Shown: positions 50,901-58,211 of the stretch, piece by piece
How the letters are laid out: the number at the start of each line of letters is the position of its first letter
How positions within the stretch are numbered: position 1 is the stretch's first letter
Notes under the pieces: generated by a model
Seen by the model: only the letters and a program-made list of their open reading frames with translations
Told to the model about the DNA's origin: nothing
Databases searched by the model: none
Position numbers and translations under genes: made by a program
DNA from: Ornatilinea apprima
GTDB lineage: Bacteria; Chloroflexota; Anaerolineae; Anaerolineales; Anaerolineaceae
DNA: 64,000 nucleotides
Assembly (NCBI RefSeq): GCF_001306115.1
Contig: NZ_LGCL01000015.1
Coordinates: 186,001 to 250,000 of the forward strand
Reading direction: 5' to 3'

Positions 50901-53900
50901 ATTGACCAGAAAGAGTCTGGCGACCACGACCTGACCGCCCGCTTTGAAAAAGTGGACTGGCAGGAACTTGACCCAGAGGAAGTCCCCGCGGGCGAATCGC
51001 CCTATGTGCCCGTCTACACCGAAGTGGCCAGCACCAACCTCACCACCAGCCGCCAGGGCCAGGCGCGCGTGGAATTTACCCCCGCCGACCCCGGCACCTA
51101 CCGTCTGACGGTCAGCGGCGAAGGCGCCCAGACCGAGGTGTGGCTGTGGGTAGCCGGAGCCGGTTCGGCCACCTGGCCGGTTGGCAAAGACAAGCAGATT
51201 CAAATCACTGCCAACGCCGAATCATACAAAATTGGACAGACTGCCCAAATCTTCATTCCCAACCCCTTCCCTGAACCCTCGCTGGCCCTCATCAGCATTG
51301 AGCGCGGCCGCGTGATGCGCTCTGAGGTGGTTGAGCTGGAGGACAGCAGCCTGGTATACGATTTGCCCATTCTAAAAGACGACAGCCCCAACATTTATGT
51401 CTCTGTCACCGTGCTCGGCTCAGCCAACCAGCGCCCCGATTACCGCCAGGGCTACCTGGCGCTGGAAGTCTCGCCTGAAGATTGGGTGCTGAACGTGGAA
51501 GCCCAGGCCACACCCGAAAAGGCCCAGCCAGGCGACCCGGTGCAGATCAACCTGCGCGTTACCGATGCGGACGGACAGCCCGTTCAGGGTGAATTTTCTC
51601 TGGCCCTCATAGACAAAGCCGTCCTCGCCCTGGCCGACCCGTTCAACCTCGGCCTGGTCGAAACCTTTTACGCCCCCATGCCGTTGGGCGTTACCAGCAG
51701 CCTGCTGCTCACATCCCTGGCTGAGAAAGAAATGGTGGCTGCCGAAGCGGTGATGGATCGCGGCGGCGGGGGCGGCGGAGGTGGAGCCATGGCCGCCACG
51801 GTCCGCCAGCAGTTCCCCGACACCGCCTTTTGGGCCGGAGACATCATCACCGACGCGGATGGCCGCGCCACCGTGAAAGTGCAGCTCCCCGACAACCTCA
51901 CCACCTGGGTCGCCGATGTGCGCGGTCTGACCACCGATACCCGCGTGGGCGAATCCAGCACGCAGGTCGTTACCAGCAAAGATTTGCTCATCCGCCCCCA
52001 GACGCCACGCTTCCTAGTGGAAGACGATCACGTCCGCCTGGCGGCGGTGGTGAACAACACCACCGGCTCCAACTTGCGCCCCACCGTCTCGCTGCGTGCC
52101 ACCGGCTTCACCCTCGACGAACCCACCCAGGCGGCGCAGGTCATTGACCTGCCGGCCGGGCAGAGCGTCCTCGTTACCTGGTGGGGCACCCCCGTCAAGG
52201 GCAGCGCCGAAGCCGACCTGGTGTTTGAGGCCAAAGCTGGTGACCTGAGCGACGCCTCGACCCCGGTGTGGGGCAAGCTGCCCATTTTGGGCTACCGCGC
52301 CCCGCAGACCTTTGGCACCGCCGGCGCGCTCTCTGAAGAAGGCCAGCGTTTGGAGGTCGTCAGCCTGCCGCGCAGTTTTGAGACCAACAGCGGCGAATTC
52401 ATCGTGGAAATGGCGCCTTCGCTCACCTCGGTCGTCTTCAGCGCTATGCGCGTGCAAGAAACCTATTCCTACAACTATACCGAGCCGATCCTTTCGCGTA
52501 TGCTGCCCAACCTGGCCATGCTGCGCGCCATTCAGGAGCTTTCGTTGGATGAAGCCACCCTGGAAGAGCAATTAAAGAAAGAAATCAGCGCCGGGCTCGA
52601 GCGTCTGATCATCCTGCAAACCTCCGAGGGTGGTTGGGGCTGGGCCAAAGACCAGCCCAGCAGCGCCGAGATCACCAGTTGGGCGCTTTTCGCCCTCAGC
52701 CAGGCGCGCCTGGCCGGCTTTGAGATCAACCCCGATACGTTCATGTTCGCCCAGTCTTACCTCAGCGGCGCAATCATCCAGCCCGGTCCGAATACCTCCG
52801 TCCTGGAATTGGACGGGCTGGCTTTCAACCTCTTCGCGTTGCGTCAGTCGGGCTACGAATACACCGACACCGGCGCGTTGTACCAATCGCGCGAGCGCCT
52901 TAACCCGTGGGGCAAAGCCCTGCTGGCCCTCACCATGCACGACCTCGACAGCCAGGACGAGCGCGTGGGTGTGCTGTTGAACGACTTGCAGCAGTCTGCC
53001 CTGCGCACCGCCACCGGCGCGCATTGGGAAGCCGAAGAAGCCGGCTGCCGCGAGATGTGCGCCCCGCGCGTAGACAGCGCCGCCGCCCTCTACGCCATCG
53101 CGCAGCTCGATCCCCAGTCACCGCTGATCATCGACGCCGCCCGCTACCTGGTGCTCTCGCGCAGCCCCAAAGGCGCCTGGAGCAACAGCTACGAAAACGC
53201 CTGGATGCTACTCGCCCTGATTGAATCCGCCCGCGCCAGCGGCGAGCTGAGCGGCGAGTACGACTTCTCGGCTGTGCTCAACGGCTCGCCCATCGCCGAA
53301 GGCAGTTTCAGCGGCACGCAAACCCTCAACCCGGTCGTCTCCACCGTGCCCGTCTCCGAGCTGCGCCCCAGTGGTCCCAACGCGCTGCTCTTCGACCACG
53401 GCGCCGGCGAAGGCTGGCTCTACTATCGCGCCTATCTGGAGCTTTTCCGCCCGGCCGCCAGCGCCCCCGCCATTGAGAAAGGCGTCTCGGTCGAACGCCG
53501 CTACACCCTCCCCGGCCAAACCACGCCGCTGGATGCCGCCAGCATCGCCGAGAGCAAAGGCCTGGTCGAAGTTCACCTCACCCTCGTCCTGCCGGAAGAC
53601 CGCAACTACCTGGTGTTGGAAGATTACATCCCCGCCGGGGCAGAAATCGTGGACCCCAAGCTCAAGACCAGCCAGCGCCAGATCCCGATGAATAGCGAGG
53701 ATCAGTCCGCCTATATTGGCCGCGAATGGGGCTGGTGGTACTTCTACAACCCCGAGATTCACGATGATCACCTGCGCTGGGTGGCGCGCTTCGTCCCCGC
53801 CGGCACGTACCAGGTCACTTACTTGATCAATCTGCTCCAACCCGGCGAATACCAGGTCATCCCCACCCACGCCTTGGAATACTACTTCCCCGAAGTCGAA

Positions 53901-53939
53901 GGCACCAGCCCCGGCTCCAAATTCACCATCGAACCCTGA
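47937..53939 (+). CDS. Alpha-2-macroglobulin-like lipoprotein without thioester
   Basis: A 2000-residue protein with a lipoprotein signal (LISLAC, Cys 31), Big-5-like beta domains in the first 500 residues, macroglobulin domains (TDRPIYRPGQTVFYR near 720), a bait-like region with eight consecutive Gly near 1276, the FPDTAFWAGDI block and a terpenoid-cyclase-like helical domain (EGGWGWAKDQPSSAEITSW). Bacterial family members trap attacking proteases at the cell surface. The thioester CxEQ is replaced by Y-T-E-P (residues 1514-1517 in YSYNYTEP), so covalent trapping is not expected. It is monocistronic. Confidence 0.9.
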   Translation: MKTNSHTQTTRPVKRNGLILLNLLVLISLACGLPGFASRQPTPTQAEAAAEAAPPSGQTAAPTAQPVPTQELPPMPPAVVEVQPIPGSMLAARQPITIYFNQEMDRESVENSLKIEPAAEIDLEWLDDSTLIVTPQAAASAEAGFSLTLAEGIQAANGLTLAADYLASYQAPGELQVLQVLPAAGQEDVNPAAPLVVVFNQPVVPLGGQPEEAPTAFTLKPTAKGKGEWLNTSTYIFYPDPALKGGETYQIDLNLAVKSAAGASLAADAAQPQSWTFSTSLPRLLSVETPINRGEIDLDPQFTFTFNQPMDTRSVEKAISLSTAGDEPAALRLEWNEDNTQLKAAPTELLERGKDYNLSLTTQATAQGGTPLQEALNRKFRTVGALRLLGSSPNVNQPWEHSSGYAFITLEFNAPLALQKFTDLVRFNPPLTSPSIYTGGTENRYLYISGFVQPQTRYTITVSADLRDKWGGKINQASSLTITTTDAPPMLRVSGAQSGNLLFLTPERSELALVGRGIRNLQVGIAPITIQEFISFSSASAGYEEVKAPASLVTRTVPLNLPANQAVATSVSLSANQQPLAPGLYYVSISSPELTNDWYSFPYYYLLIVSPNNALMKRSSNEVSVWSVEIEDNQPVEGLEYTLFSLQGTALDSAASDEDGLVNLTLPEDFIAYDPVYAFAGSPGSPNFTAAVSNWSNELAPWNFGISTDLAPAKYKTYLYTDRPIYRPGQTVFYRVIVRDHYNARYTQPDLSQVEVKLWGEYSPVTYTRAELGIQTLKLDEYGSASGSFELPVGQPTGYYTLEVQGDYTQGLSFQVAEYRKPEIDLTVAFDQSDWVGSSDVTAQINTQYFFGAPASDQEIYWTLYAQPDSLYLPGGYQTESTSFFWQRKGNLYIDPYYGVYVASGSGRTGLTGSLNVEVTADTLAGSLAPGQSYQFLLEANIQSGTELATSARGSAAYHPAPIYIGVRREQWSGSAGKPLGFSILTTGIDQKESGDHDLTARFEKVDWQELDPEEVPAGESPYVPVYTEVASTNLTTSRQGQARVEFTPADPGTYRLTVSGEGAQTEVWLWVAGAGSATWPVGKDKQIQITANAESYKIGQTAQIFIPNPFPEPSLALISIERGRVMRSEVVELEDSSLVYDLPILKDDSPNIYVSVTVLGSANQRPDYRQGYLALEVSPEDWVLNVEAQATPEKAQPGDPVQINLRVTDADGQPVQGEFSLALIDKAVLALADPFNLGLVETFYAPMPLGVTSSLLLTSLAEKEMVAAEAVMDRGGGGGGGGAMAATVRQQFPDTAFWAGDIITDADGRATVKVQLPDNLTTWVADVRGLTTDTRVGESSTQVVTSKDLLIRPQTPRFLVEDDHVRLAAVVNNTTGSNLRPTVSLRATGFTLDEPTQAAQVIDLPAGQSVLVTWWGTPVKGSAEADLVFEAKAGDLSDASTPVWGKLPILGYRAPQTFGTAGALSEEGQRLEVVSLPRSFETNSGEFIVEMAPSLTSVVFSAMRVQETYSYNYTEPILSRMLPNLAMLRAIQELSLDEATLEEQLKKEISAGLERLIILQTSEGGWGWAKDQPSSAEITSWALFALSQARLAGFEINPDTFMFAQSYLSGAIIQPGPNTSVLELDGLAFNLFALRQSGYEYTDTGALYQSRERLNPWGKALLALTMHDLDSQDERVGVLLNDLQQSALRTATGAHWEAEEAGCREMCAPRVDSAAALYAIAQLDPQSPLIIDAARYLVLSRSPKGAWSNSYENAWMLLALIESARASGELSGEYDFSAVLNGSPIAEGSFSGTQTLNPVVSTVPVSELRPSGPNALLFDHGAGEGWLYYRAYLELFRPAASAPAIEKGVSVERRYTLPGQTTPLDAASIAESKGLVEVHLTLVLPEDRNYLVLEDYIPAGAEIVDPKLKTSQRQIPMNSEDQSAYIGREWGWWYFYNPEIHDDHLRWVARFVPAGTYQVTYLINLLQPGEYQVIPTHALEYYFPEVEGTSPGSKFTIEP

Positions 53940-53959
53940 TCGCTCACACGCATAAAAAA

Positions 53960-53993
53960 ACCGCCTCCCCCAGAATGCGCCGGGGGAGGCGGT
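53960..53993 (+). terminator. Terminator of the alpha-2-macroglobulin-like gene
   Basis: Twelve-base perfect arms ACCGCCTCCCCC and GGGGGAGGCGGT flank a 10-base loop, followed by CAATTTTC. Confidence 0.85.
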
Positions 53994-53999
53994 CAATTT

Positions 54000-54269
54000 T
54001 CATCTCGGTTTCTATATCATCGCCCAAAGCAGATCATCCGCCCTCAACACCGAATGAAAAAAAGTAGGGTGGGTGCAGAGGCATGAGAAAGTTGGTATTT
54101 CAACGAGTTAGCTGCCCCGAAAACCACCAAAGGTTGCATCTACGGCGGGTTTCGGACAGTTTCAGAAAAATCTACCTCAAAACAGACAATCTGCCCTCAA
54201 CACCGCCCTACAAGAGAATTGCCTTCGCCCATCCGCCCAATGAAAATAAACTTGGGGTGGGGTCCGTAC
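54000..54269. repeat. Intergenic region with two degenerate repeat copies
   Basis: No gene is supported. GCCCTCAACACCG occurs at 54040-54052 and 54193-54205, each within about 27 bases of similar sequence. Each copy is also followed by an AATGAAAA..GGGTGGG-like stretch (54053-54074 and about 54239-54260). The pattern suggests decayed copies of an intergenic element, related to the piece at 12035-12050. Confidence 0.45.
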
Positions 54270-55295
54270 TCACACCCCCAGCTCGGAAAAACCGTTCTCC
54301 ACTCGTTCGACCAGGGCGCGCTTCTCCTCGGCTGGCAGCAGCGTTGCCCGCGCCGCGTTCAACGTGAGCTGCTTCAACTGCTCGCGCGGCATACCAAACA
54401 CCTGCGCGCAGATCAGAAACTCGCGCGTCAAACTGGTATTGAACAGCGCCGGGTCGTCTGAATTGACCGTTACATACAATCCTTCGGCCAGCAAGCGCGG
54501 CAGCGGATGCGCTTCTATTCGATCCACCACTTTTAAGCACACATTACTCGTCGGGCACACCTCCAGCGGGATCTGCCGCTCGCGCAGCACATCCACCAGC
54601 CGCGCGTCTTCCAGGCAGCGCACCCCGTGACCAATCCGCCGCGCCCCCAACGTGTTGACCGCACCCCAAATGCTGGCGGGGCCTTCCGTCTCGCCCGCGT
54701 GCGGAACGCTGGGCAGCCCCGCCGCCAGCACCTTGCGGAATGAGTCGCTGAAGCGCTCTGGCGGGTACCCCACCTCCGGACCGCCCAGTCCCAGCGCCGC
54801 CACCAGACCGTTCCCGGCGGTTTGCAGCACCCAATCGGCGGTGTAATGCCCATCTTCAGAGCTGATCATGCGCGGAATATCCAGCACCAGGCGCATTTCT
54901 ATCCCCAGATCCTTCTTCGCCCATTCATTGGCACGCCGCAGCGCGGCCATCTGCTCCTCAAACGCAATTCCGTTGCGAAAGTGCGTGTCGGCCGTGAAGG
55001 TTACTTCCGAGTAAAGGATGTTCTGCTCTGCCTGCCCGGCCAAAAAATCGCGTGCGATCAACTCAATATCGTCCGCGCAGCGAATACAGCTTGAAATCGT
55101 CTTATAAATCTCAATGAAGTGATCAAAATCGCGAAACGTGAACCACTCCTGCAGCCCGGCAGCCGTGCTGGCCGGCAGCGCCACCCCGTAACGGCCGGCC
55201 AGCTTGAGCAGCGTCTGCGGGCGGATTGAGCCTTCCAGGTGCACATGCAGCTCCACTTTTGGCATCATCTCAACAAATTTCTCGATTTGCATCAT
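54270..55295 (-). CDS. add: Adenosine deaminase
   Basis: The metal site and catalytic residues of adenosine deaminase are present: HVHLEG near residue 17, HAGET with zinc His and nearby Glu, RIGHGVR, and VNSDDPALF with the metal Asp. The 341-residue cytosolic enzyme converts adenosine to inosine for purine salvage; related adenine deaminases differ little in these motifs. It lies 24 bases after the large membrane-protein gene on the same strand, so cotranscription is likely. Confidence 0.92.
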   Translation of the reverse strand: MMQIEKFVEMMPKVELHVHLEGSIRPQTLLKLAGRYGVALPASTAAGLQEWFTFRDFDHFIEIYKTISSCIRCADDIELIARDFLAGQAEQNILYSEVTFTADTHFRNGIAFEEQMAALRRANEWAKKDLGIEMRLVLDIPRMISSEDGHYTADWVLQTAGNGLVAALGLGGPEVGYPPERFSDSFRKVLAAGLPSVPHAGETEGPASIWGAVNTLGARRIGHGVRCLEDARLVDVLRERQIPLEVCPTSNVCLKVVDRIEAHPLPRLLAEGLYVTVNSDDPALFNTSLTREFLICAQVFGMPREQLKQLTLNAARATLLPAEEKRALVERVENGFSELGV

Positions 55296-55319
55296 GGCTC
55301 CGTTTCGTTTGGTAACCGC

Positions 55320-57104
55320 TTAGCGCGCCAGCCAACGGTTGAAAAAGCGCGCGATAGTCCCGTACAGTTCAGGGTTATTGGCCTCGAACAGTTTATCGCC
55401 ATTCTGGAAGTTGCCCAGCATCCCAATCACCAGACTGGCCAGCGCCAGCCCCGCGAACCCGGCTGCCAGCGCCGCCTTCCACCCCGGTCTGCCTCGCAGA
55501 GCCTCCCAGCCCCACCACAGACCGAAGGCCGCCAATAAAAACAGCAGAAAATACGCGTCGTTCAAATAACGCATAGAAGAAGAAATAAACACAGCCAGCA
55601 GCGCCGTATTAATCAACGCGCCCCCCGCCGCGCTGGCAAAAAACAACCCGCGCAGCCGCCCGTTCTCGCCCGCTCCCACCGGCCATCGCGCGCCGCCCAG
55701 CCAGTCCCAGCCCGCGCGCAGCCAGCCGATCACCGGCGCCAGCAGCAGCAACAGCAGCGGCGCGGAGAACAGATAACCCGCGATTGGCTCGGAATAGTAA
55801 TACGTCTCAGGCAGCCGTAAAAAGGTCGGCCACATATTCTCTTGAAGGAAGGGCGTGAAAACAAATGGGAATCCATCGCGCTCGATCACCGGCGGGCGCA
55901 GCACAATGTTATACAGGTTGGGGATCACATACTCCAGCGAGAACACCCTGCTGTAATCGGCAGGCAGGGCCATGCCGGTCAGTTGATAGCGGTGACCCGT
56001 CTCCAGTGGACTGCCAAAGCGCGCCGCGTTGTACCACAGCAGCGCCCCCGCCCACAGCGTCAGGGGAAGCAGCATCACCCCCAGTTTGCCCAAACGGTCC
56101 GGCTCAACCCTCAGCTTGCCCTTGCGCAGCAGCGTGTAGCCCGCGAAAACCGCAAACAAGAACACCACCACCAGCCCATAGTTAAAACGGCAGCCCACCG
56201 CCGCTCCCCAGGCGAAACCCGCCGCCAGCCACCAGGCGCGCCCTCCGCGCTCCTCCAGCGATTCCGCGCCGCGCAGCGCGGCATACAGCCCTGCCAGCAG
56301 GAAGAACTGCCCCCCCGCGATGGCCGTCTCGTACACCGTTGGGCGGTTGATCAGCCACAGCGGCGGCAGGCTCAACATCCCAGCCAGCAGCAGCACGCCG
56401 CCCGTCCACGCCGGAACACCGTGAAACAACCGCGCCCTCATCCAGTGCAGCAGCAGGCCCAAACAGACGGTGATTCCCGTGAAAAAACCAAACAACAAAA
56501 ACTGGTCTTCCACCACCACGCCCGGCGCAAAGACCTTCACCCCCAACGCGACCAGCGCCGGCACCGGCCCCCAATACAGGTAGTACTTTCCCTGGTAGAG
56601 CGTCGCGTCCCACAGGTGTGGAATGCCTTCGCGGGCGCGCCAGTCGTATGGGTTGGACAGGTCCAGCAGGGCTTGCGGCGGCGCTTCCAGCAGCGCCAGC
56701 TCACCGGCGCGGAACGCCTCGGCCTGCAGATCAAAATAGCCCCAATAGGGCGTCCAGCGTGTCAGCGTCCCGCTGGTAATATACCACAAGGCAATCAGCA
56801 CCGCCGCCGCGCCACAAACGGTCAGCCACACGCCGTCTGGTTTATGCGCCGCTGGCGCGACCTGCGCGCTTTCATCGCTGACAATCGGTTTCCTTTCGCG
56901 CAGCCGCCCCGCCCACAGCGAGAGGCCCAGCGCGGCCAGCCCTGCCCCTCCGGTCACCGCCATTAGCAGGCGGCTGGCGCCCCAATCGGGCGTGTGATCG
57001 ATCCCCAACCGGTAAGCCAGCACCGCCAGGCCCAGCAAAGCCAGGCAGACCAGGCCAAATAGAATGACAAGCACCAAGCGGATCGTTCTTCTTAAGTTCA
57101 GCAT
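55320..57104 (-). CDS. Large polytopic membrane protein, glycosyltransferase-39/83-like
   Basis: A 594-residue protein with about 12 membrane helices. The overall layout, with extracytoplasmic loop motifs such as YLYWGPVPALVALG after the third or fourth helix and NRPTVYETAIAGGQFFLL, resembles bacterial dolichyl-phosphate-mannose-type glycosyltransferases, but I cannot point to a decisive catalytic motif. The start at 57104 follows GAGGG; the frame opens 31 codons upstream with sequence unlike a membrane anchor. It may transfer a sugar to a lipid or protein at the outer membrane face. Confidence 0.68.
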   Translation of the reverse strand: MLNLRRTIRLVLVILFGLVCLALLGLAVLAYRLGIDHTPDWGASRLLMAVTGGAGLAALGLSLWAGRLRERKPIVSDESAQVAPAAHKPDGVWLTVCGAAAVLIALWYITSGTLTRWTPYWGYFDLQAEAFRAGELALLEAPPQALLDLSNPYDWRAREGIPHLWDATLYQGKYYLYWGPVPALVALGVKVFAPGVVVEDQFLLFGFFTGITVCLGLLLHWMRARLFHGVPAWTGGVLLLAGMLSLPPLWLINRPTVYETAIAGGQFFLLAGLYAALRGAESLEERGGRAWWLAAGFAWGAAVGCRFNYGLVVVFLFAVFAGYTLLRKGKLRVEPDRLGKLGVMLLPLTLWAGALLWYNAARFGSPLETGHRYQLTGMALPADYSRVFSLEYVIPNLYNIVLRPPVIERDGFPFVFTPFLQENMWPTFLRLPETYYYSEPIAGYLFSAPLLLLLLAPVIGWLRAGWDWLGGARWPVGAGENGRLRGLFFASAAGGALINTALLAVFISSSMRYLNDAYFLLFLLAAFGLWWGWEALRGRPGWKAALAAGFAGLALASLVIGMLGNFQNGDKLFEANNPELYGTIARFFNRWLAR

Positions 57105-57316
57105 GCGGCCCTCACGCTTTCGAGAATGGTCAAACCATGCAGAAATCATTTTAACCCACCGCCCTTGTTTTGAACAGCAGCCCCCTTGCCTGCTCACCTC
57201 GCGTCATCAACGGTGTCGATGGACGCTATCAATGCCCGTTTTCTATATTCGTTCTTTAATTCACGAATTGGATAAATAACAGGAAATTTGACCATTTATT
57301 CCATTACAACCATCAC

Positions 57317-57345
57317 ATGACATTTGTCATTTGCGGGAGTATAAG
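57317..57345 (+). promoter_or_regulatory. Promoter of the hydrogenase operon with an inverted repeat over the -35 box
   Basis: ATGACA (57317-57322) and TATAAG (57340-57345) are 17 bases apart. The -35 box is the left arm of the inverted repeat ATGACA-TT-TGTCAT (57317-57330), a possible site for a redox or CO/FNR-type regulator. This is in the 300-base gap between the divergent genes; the rest of the gap is AT-rich without visible features. Confidence 0.6.
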
Positions 57346-57404
57346 TGTACCCAGGGTTTTTAATCCCGTTCATTATCATTACGCCCTCAAGGAGTCCCAA
57401 AGAA

Positions 57405-57899
57405 ATGATATACATCCTCATAGCAGCCGGACTACTGGTGTGTGCAATCCAGTCCATCCGGTCACCAAGAATGCTGCTTTCAGCCATCTGGTTGGCCGGT
57501 GCGAGCGCTCTCACCGCCCTGATGTTGTACATGCTCGGCGCCCCCGAAGTTGCCGTCATTGAACTCAGTGTCGGCGCGGGCCTGGTAACGGTCTTATTTG
57601 TTTTTGCCATCAATATTTCCGGCGAAGAACTACAGCTCAATCACCATTCCATTCCCCAAACCCTGGTGTGGGCTGTGCTTTTTATTGTTGTCACCCTGGC
57701 TGGCCTGCTCAGCCTGCCGGCCCTCAATACCCCCTTCTCCGGCCCCGATCAGGCCACCCATTTGCAAACCACCCTGTGGGAAGACCGCAGCCTGGACATG
57801 CTCCTGCAAATCCTGCTCATTTTTGCCGGTGTGCTGGGCGTGCTCAGCCTGTTGAGCGGGCAGGAGAATAAATTCCCCAAAGGAAAAGACTCAAAATGA
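57405..57899 (+). CDS. Hydrogenase membrane subunit, MbhD/MnhB-like (DUF4040)
   Basis: A 164-residue protein with about five membrane helices. The segment SPRMLLSAIWLAGASALTAL followed by GAPEVAVIELSVGAGLVTVL is the DUF4040 signature found in MrpA C-termini and MbhD. The helices after residue 100 resemble MbhE/MnhB. It would form part of the ion-translocating module. The start ATG at 57405 has AAGGAG upstream; the frame opens 20 codons earlier. It overlaps the next gene by 4 bases, opening the hydrogenase operon. Confidence 0.82.
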   Translation: MIYILIAAGLLVCAIQSIRSPRMLLSAIWLAGASALTALMLYMLGAPEVAVIELSVGAGLVTVLFVFAINISGEELQLNHHSIPQTLVWAVLFIVVTLAGLLSLPALNTPFSGPDQATHLQTTLWEDRSLDMLLQILLIFAGVLGVLSLLSGQENKFPKGKDSK

Positions 57900-58207
57900 A
57901 TCTCAATGCCGCTTCCATCGCCTTCATCGCCGTCATTGGCCTGCTGGGAATTGGCCTCTATGGTGTCTTAATCACCCGCAACCTGATTAAAGTGGTCGTC
58001 GCTCTGCAGGTCCTTGTCAAAGGCGCGATGATCTTCATCGTCCTGGCCGGGCATCTGGTCGGCCAGATTGAAATTGGCCAGAGCATGGCTCTTACCGTTA
58101 TCGTCGCCGATACCATTGTCGCCGTTATTGGCCTGGCGCTGGCCGTGCAAATCCGCCGCCACTTTGGCACCCTCGACGTAAAAGCCCTCACCACCCTGCG
58201 GAGATAA
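57896..58207 (+). CDS. NuoK/HyfE/MnhC-like membrane subunit
   Basis: A 103-residue protein with three helices in the NuoK arrangement. The Glu that NuoK carries in its second helix is Gln here, with a Lys three residues on (ALQVLVKGAMIF), and in the third helix an Asp (IVADTIVAVIG) stands at the position of the second Glu. The pattern is closer to HyfE/MnhC-type subunits than to complex I. It overlaps the upstream gene by 4 bases and is part of the proton or sodium pathway. Confidence 0.83.
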   Translation: MNLNAASIAFIAVIGLLGIGLYGVLITRNLIKVVVALQVLVKGAMIFIVLAGHLVGQIEIGQSMALTVIVADTIVAVIGLALAVQIRRHFGTLDVKALTTLRR

Positions 58208-58211
58208 TTTC

